From JBGTFE01 sp036403235 (lineage in GTDB: Bacteria; Acidobacteriota; Blastocatellia; Pyrinomonadales; Pyrinomonadaceae), in assembly GCA_036403235.1 (NCBI GenBank), contig DASWRI010000032.1, positions 1 to 15,433 on the forward strand: a stretch of 15,433 bases of DNA, in the 5' to 3' direction. Positions 14,413 to 15,433 of this stretch are shown in pieces (position 1 is the first letter of the stretch; each line of letters begins with the position of its first letter). A program made the translations under genes and the position numbers. Under the pieces are notes generated by a model, which ran no database searches, was not told the origin of the DNA, and was given only the letters and a program-made list of their open reading frames with translations.

Positions 14413-15433
14413 ATGACGAACGATGCGGTTCTAAACGAGAAAAAACCTGTCTTTTTCGATAAAAAAGGCAGGCGCGGACGGATTTTCAAATATCTCGGCC
14501 TGTTGCTGGGAACGGTGGCGACGGCTTTTATCGCTTTTTTTGTCGTCAGCGTTCTGATAAATCCTTTTCTCCCGCAGATTCGCCTGAAAACGGTGGCCGC
14601 TCTGCCGCAGCCGCAGGACACGAAGCTGACGCTGCCTGAGTTGCCGGTTTTCACAAAACACGACCCGGTTTTGAAGCAGTTCAGCGAAAAGGCAAAGTAC
14701 GAAAAAAGCCGGCGCGATGAAATCAAGCGGGAGAAATTGGCTTACAAGGAAATGTTTCTGGCGGCCAATCCGGTGCCGACGCCGCCCGCCGCGGAAAACG
14801 GAAAACCGCTCGCAATCGGGTTTTACGTCAACTGGGACGATTCGAGCTACGCTTCGCTCAAACAAAACATCAATCAGCTCGACTGGCTTGTGCCCGAATG
14901 GATTCGGCTCTCGGGCGACGAAAACAATGCGCTCGTTCTGGACGTCGACCAGCAGGCGCTCGATTTGATTCAGCAGGAAAAGCCGGATATGCCGGTTCTT
15001 CCGCTGCTGCAAAATTATGCCGACGAGCAGTGGAATTCGCAGATTCTGGCAAAAGCGGTTTCGACCGAAGACGCCCGGCAAAAACTGATAAAATCTTTGC
15101 TCGACACGATTGCGAAATACAAATTCGGCGGCATCACGATTGACATCGAAGAAGTTCCGGCCAAAGCGCAGACAAATCTTTTTATGTTTATGGAAGAGCT
15201 TCACGCCGAGTTTCAGAAACGCAATCTGACGCTCGCGCAGGCCGTTCCGTTTGATAATCCCGACTGGAATTATCGGGCATACGCGAGCGTGACCGATTAT
15301 TTGATGCTGATGGCTTATGACGAGCACTGGGCGACGGGCGAGCCGGGCGCGATTGCCGGGCAGAGCTGGTTTGAAGCCATTTTGAAAAAGCGTATGGCGG
15401 AGCTTTCGCCGGCGAAAACAATCATCTGTTTCG
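14413..15433 (+). CDS. Membrane-anchored GH18-type domain protein, N-terminal part (probable GH18-deacetylase-GT2 enzyme)
   Basis: 340 codons are present and the frame is open at the window edge. Residues 1-25 are basic and cytoplasmic, followed by one membrane anchor at about 26-50 (YLGLLLGTVATAFIAFFVVS). A Pro/charged linker runs to about 130. A GH18-like TIM barrel then begins (LAIGFYVNWDDSSYASLKQN), with WLVPEWIRL, the catalytic-strand motif FGGITIDIEEVP (238-249, Asp244 and Glu246) and MLMAYDEHWATGEPGAIAGQ (298-317). The usual DxxDxDxE signature is reduced: the two leading Asp positions are Gly and Thr. From memory, these motifs are characteristic of the large GH18-polysaccharide deacetylase-glycosyltransferase 2 proteins thought to make and trim N-acetylglucosamine polymers at the inner membrane. 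The deacetylase and GT2 modules would lie beyond the window, so that part is prediction. Confidence 0.8.
   Translation, partial: MTNDAVLNEKKPVFFDKKGRRGRIFKYLGLLLGTVATAFIAFFVVSVLINPFLPQIRLKTVAALPQPQDTKLTLPELPVFTKHDPVLKQFSEKAKYEKSRRDEIKREKLAYKEMFLAANPVPTPPAAENGKPLAIGFYVNWDDSSYASLKQNINQLDWLVPEWIRLSGDENNALVLDVDQQALDLIQQEKPDMPVLPLLQNYADEQWNSQILAKAVSTEDARQKLIKSLLDTIAKYKFGGITIDIEEVPAKAQTNLFMFMEELHAEFQKRNLTLAQAVPFDNPDWNYRAYASVTDYLMLMAYDEHWATGEPGAIAGQSWFEAILKKRMAELSPAKTIICF

Noticed and set aside
14431..15327. 298-codon open frame on the minus strand
   Set aside because: It is antisense to the GH18-type gene, whose plus-strand protein has clear motifs; the minus translation is Arg/Phe-rich with no recognisable domain.

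Overview
The window looks like chromosomal DNA of an Acidobacteriota bacterium, most likely in or near the Blastocatellia/Pyrinomonadaceae. This is an inference from protein style: a TPR-sigma54 regulator, a multidomain GH18-type protein, an Oar-like TonB-receptor remnant and an M43 protease. Heptanucleotide repeats of the AATTRCG type scattered between and inside genes point the same way. I saw no rRNA, tRNA, CRISPR array, transposase or phage gene.

Left part (1-4016, accessory and worn). It opens with the 5' end of a GT4 glycosyltransferase that stops after about 94 codons. Next is a COG4705-type multi-pass membrane protein whose soluble tail carries two near-identical copies of a helical domain. 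A 106-residue secreted protein follows; it reads like a TonB-dependent receptor collapsed by internal deletions. Close behind is a secreted YVTN-type beta-propeller protein. The 434-base gap after that holds degenerate 21-base tandem repeats, a perfect 32-base palindrome, a possible 50-residue heptad/Cys-rich peptide and a strong bidirectional terminator.

Middle part (4017-8304). A secreted M43 (pappalysin-type) metalloprotease ends at a terminator nested inside a heptamer inverted repeat. On the minus strand, a SAM methyltransferase and a serine esterase are separated by 3 bases and probably co-transcribed. Diverging from them is an O-antigen ligase-type (Wzy_C) membrane protein with a PDZ-like domain inserted between membrane segments and with intergenic-type repeats inside its coding frame.

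Right part (8305-15433). A 1033-residue minus-strand TPR/AAA+/Fis sigma54 activator sits head to head with a GH63/MGH1-like glucosidase that begins at a TTG codon. Downstream is the N-terminal part of a membrane-anchored GH18-type protein that runs off the window. It resembles the first module of GH18-deacetylase-GT2 polymerising enzymes.

Taken together, the middle and right parts concern surface polysaccharide and glucan handling (ligase, methyltransferase, glucosidase, GH18 module, and the GT4 remnant further left) plus secreted proteins. I see no clear-cut new defence or mobile system. The most unusual signals are the receptor remnant, the PDZ-ligase fusion, the heptamer repeats kept in frame inside genes, and the 3660-3870 repeat/palindrome/terminator block.
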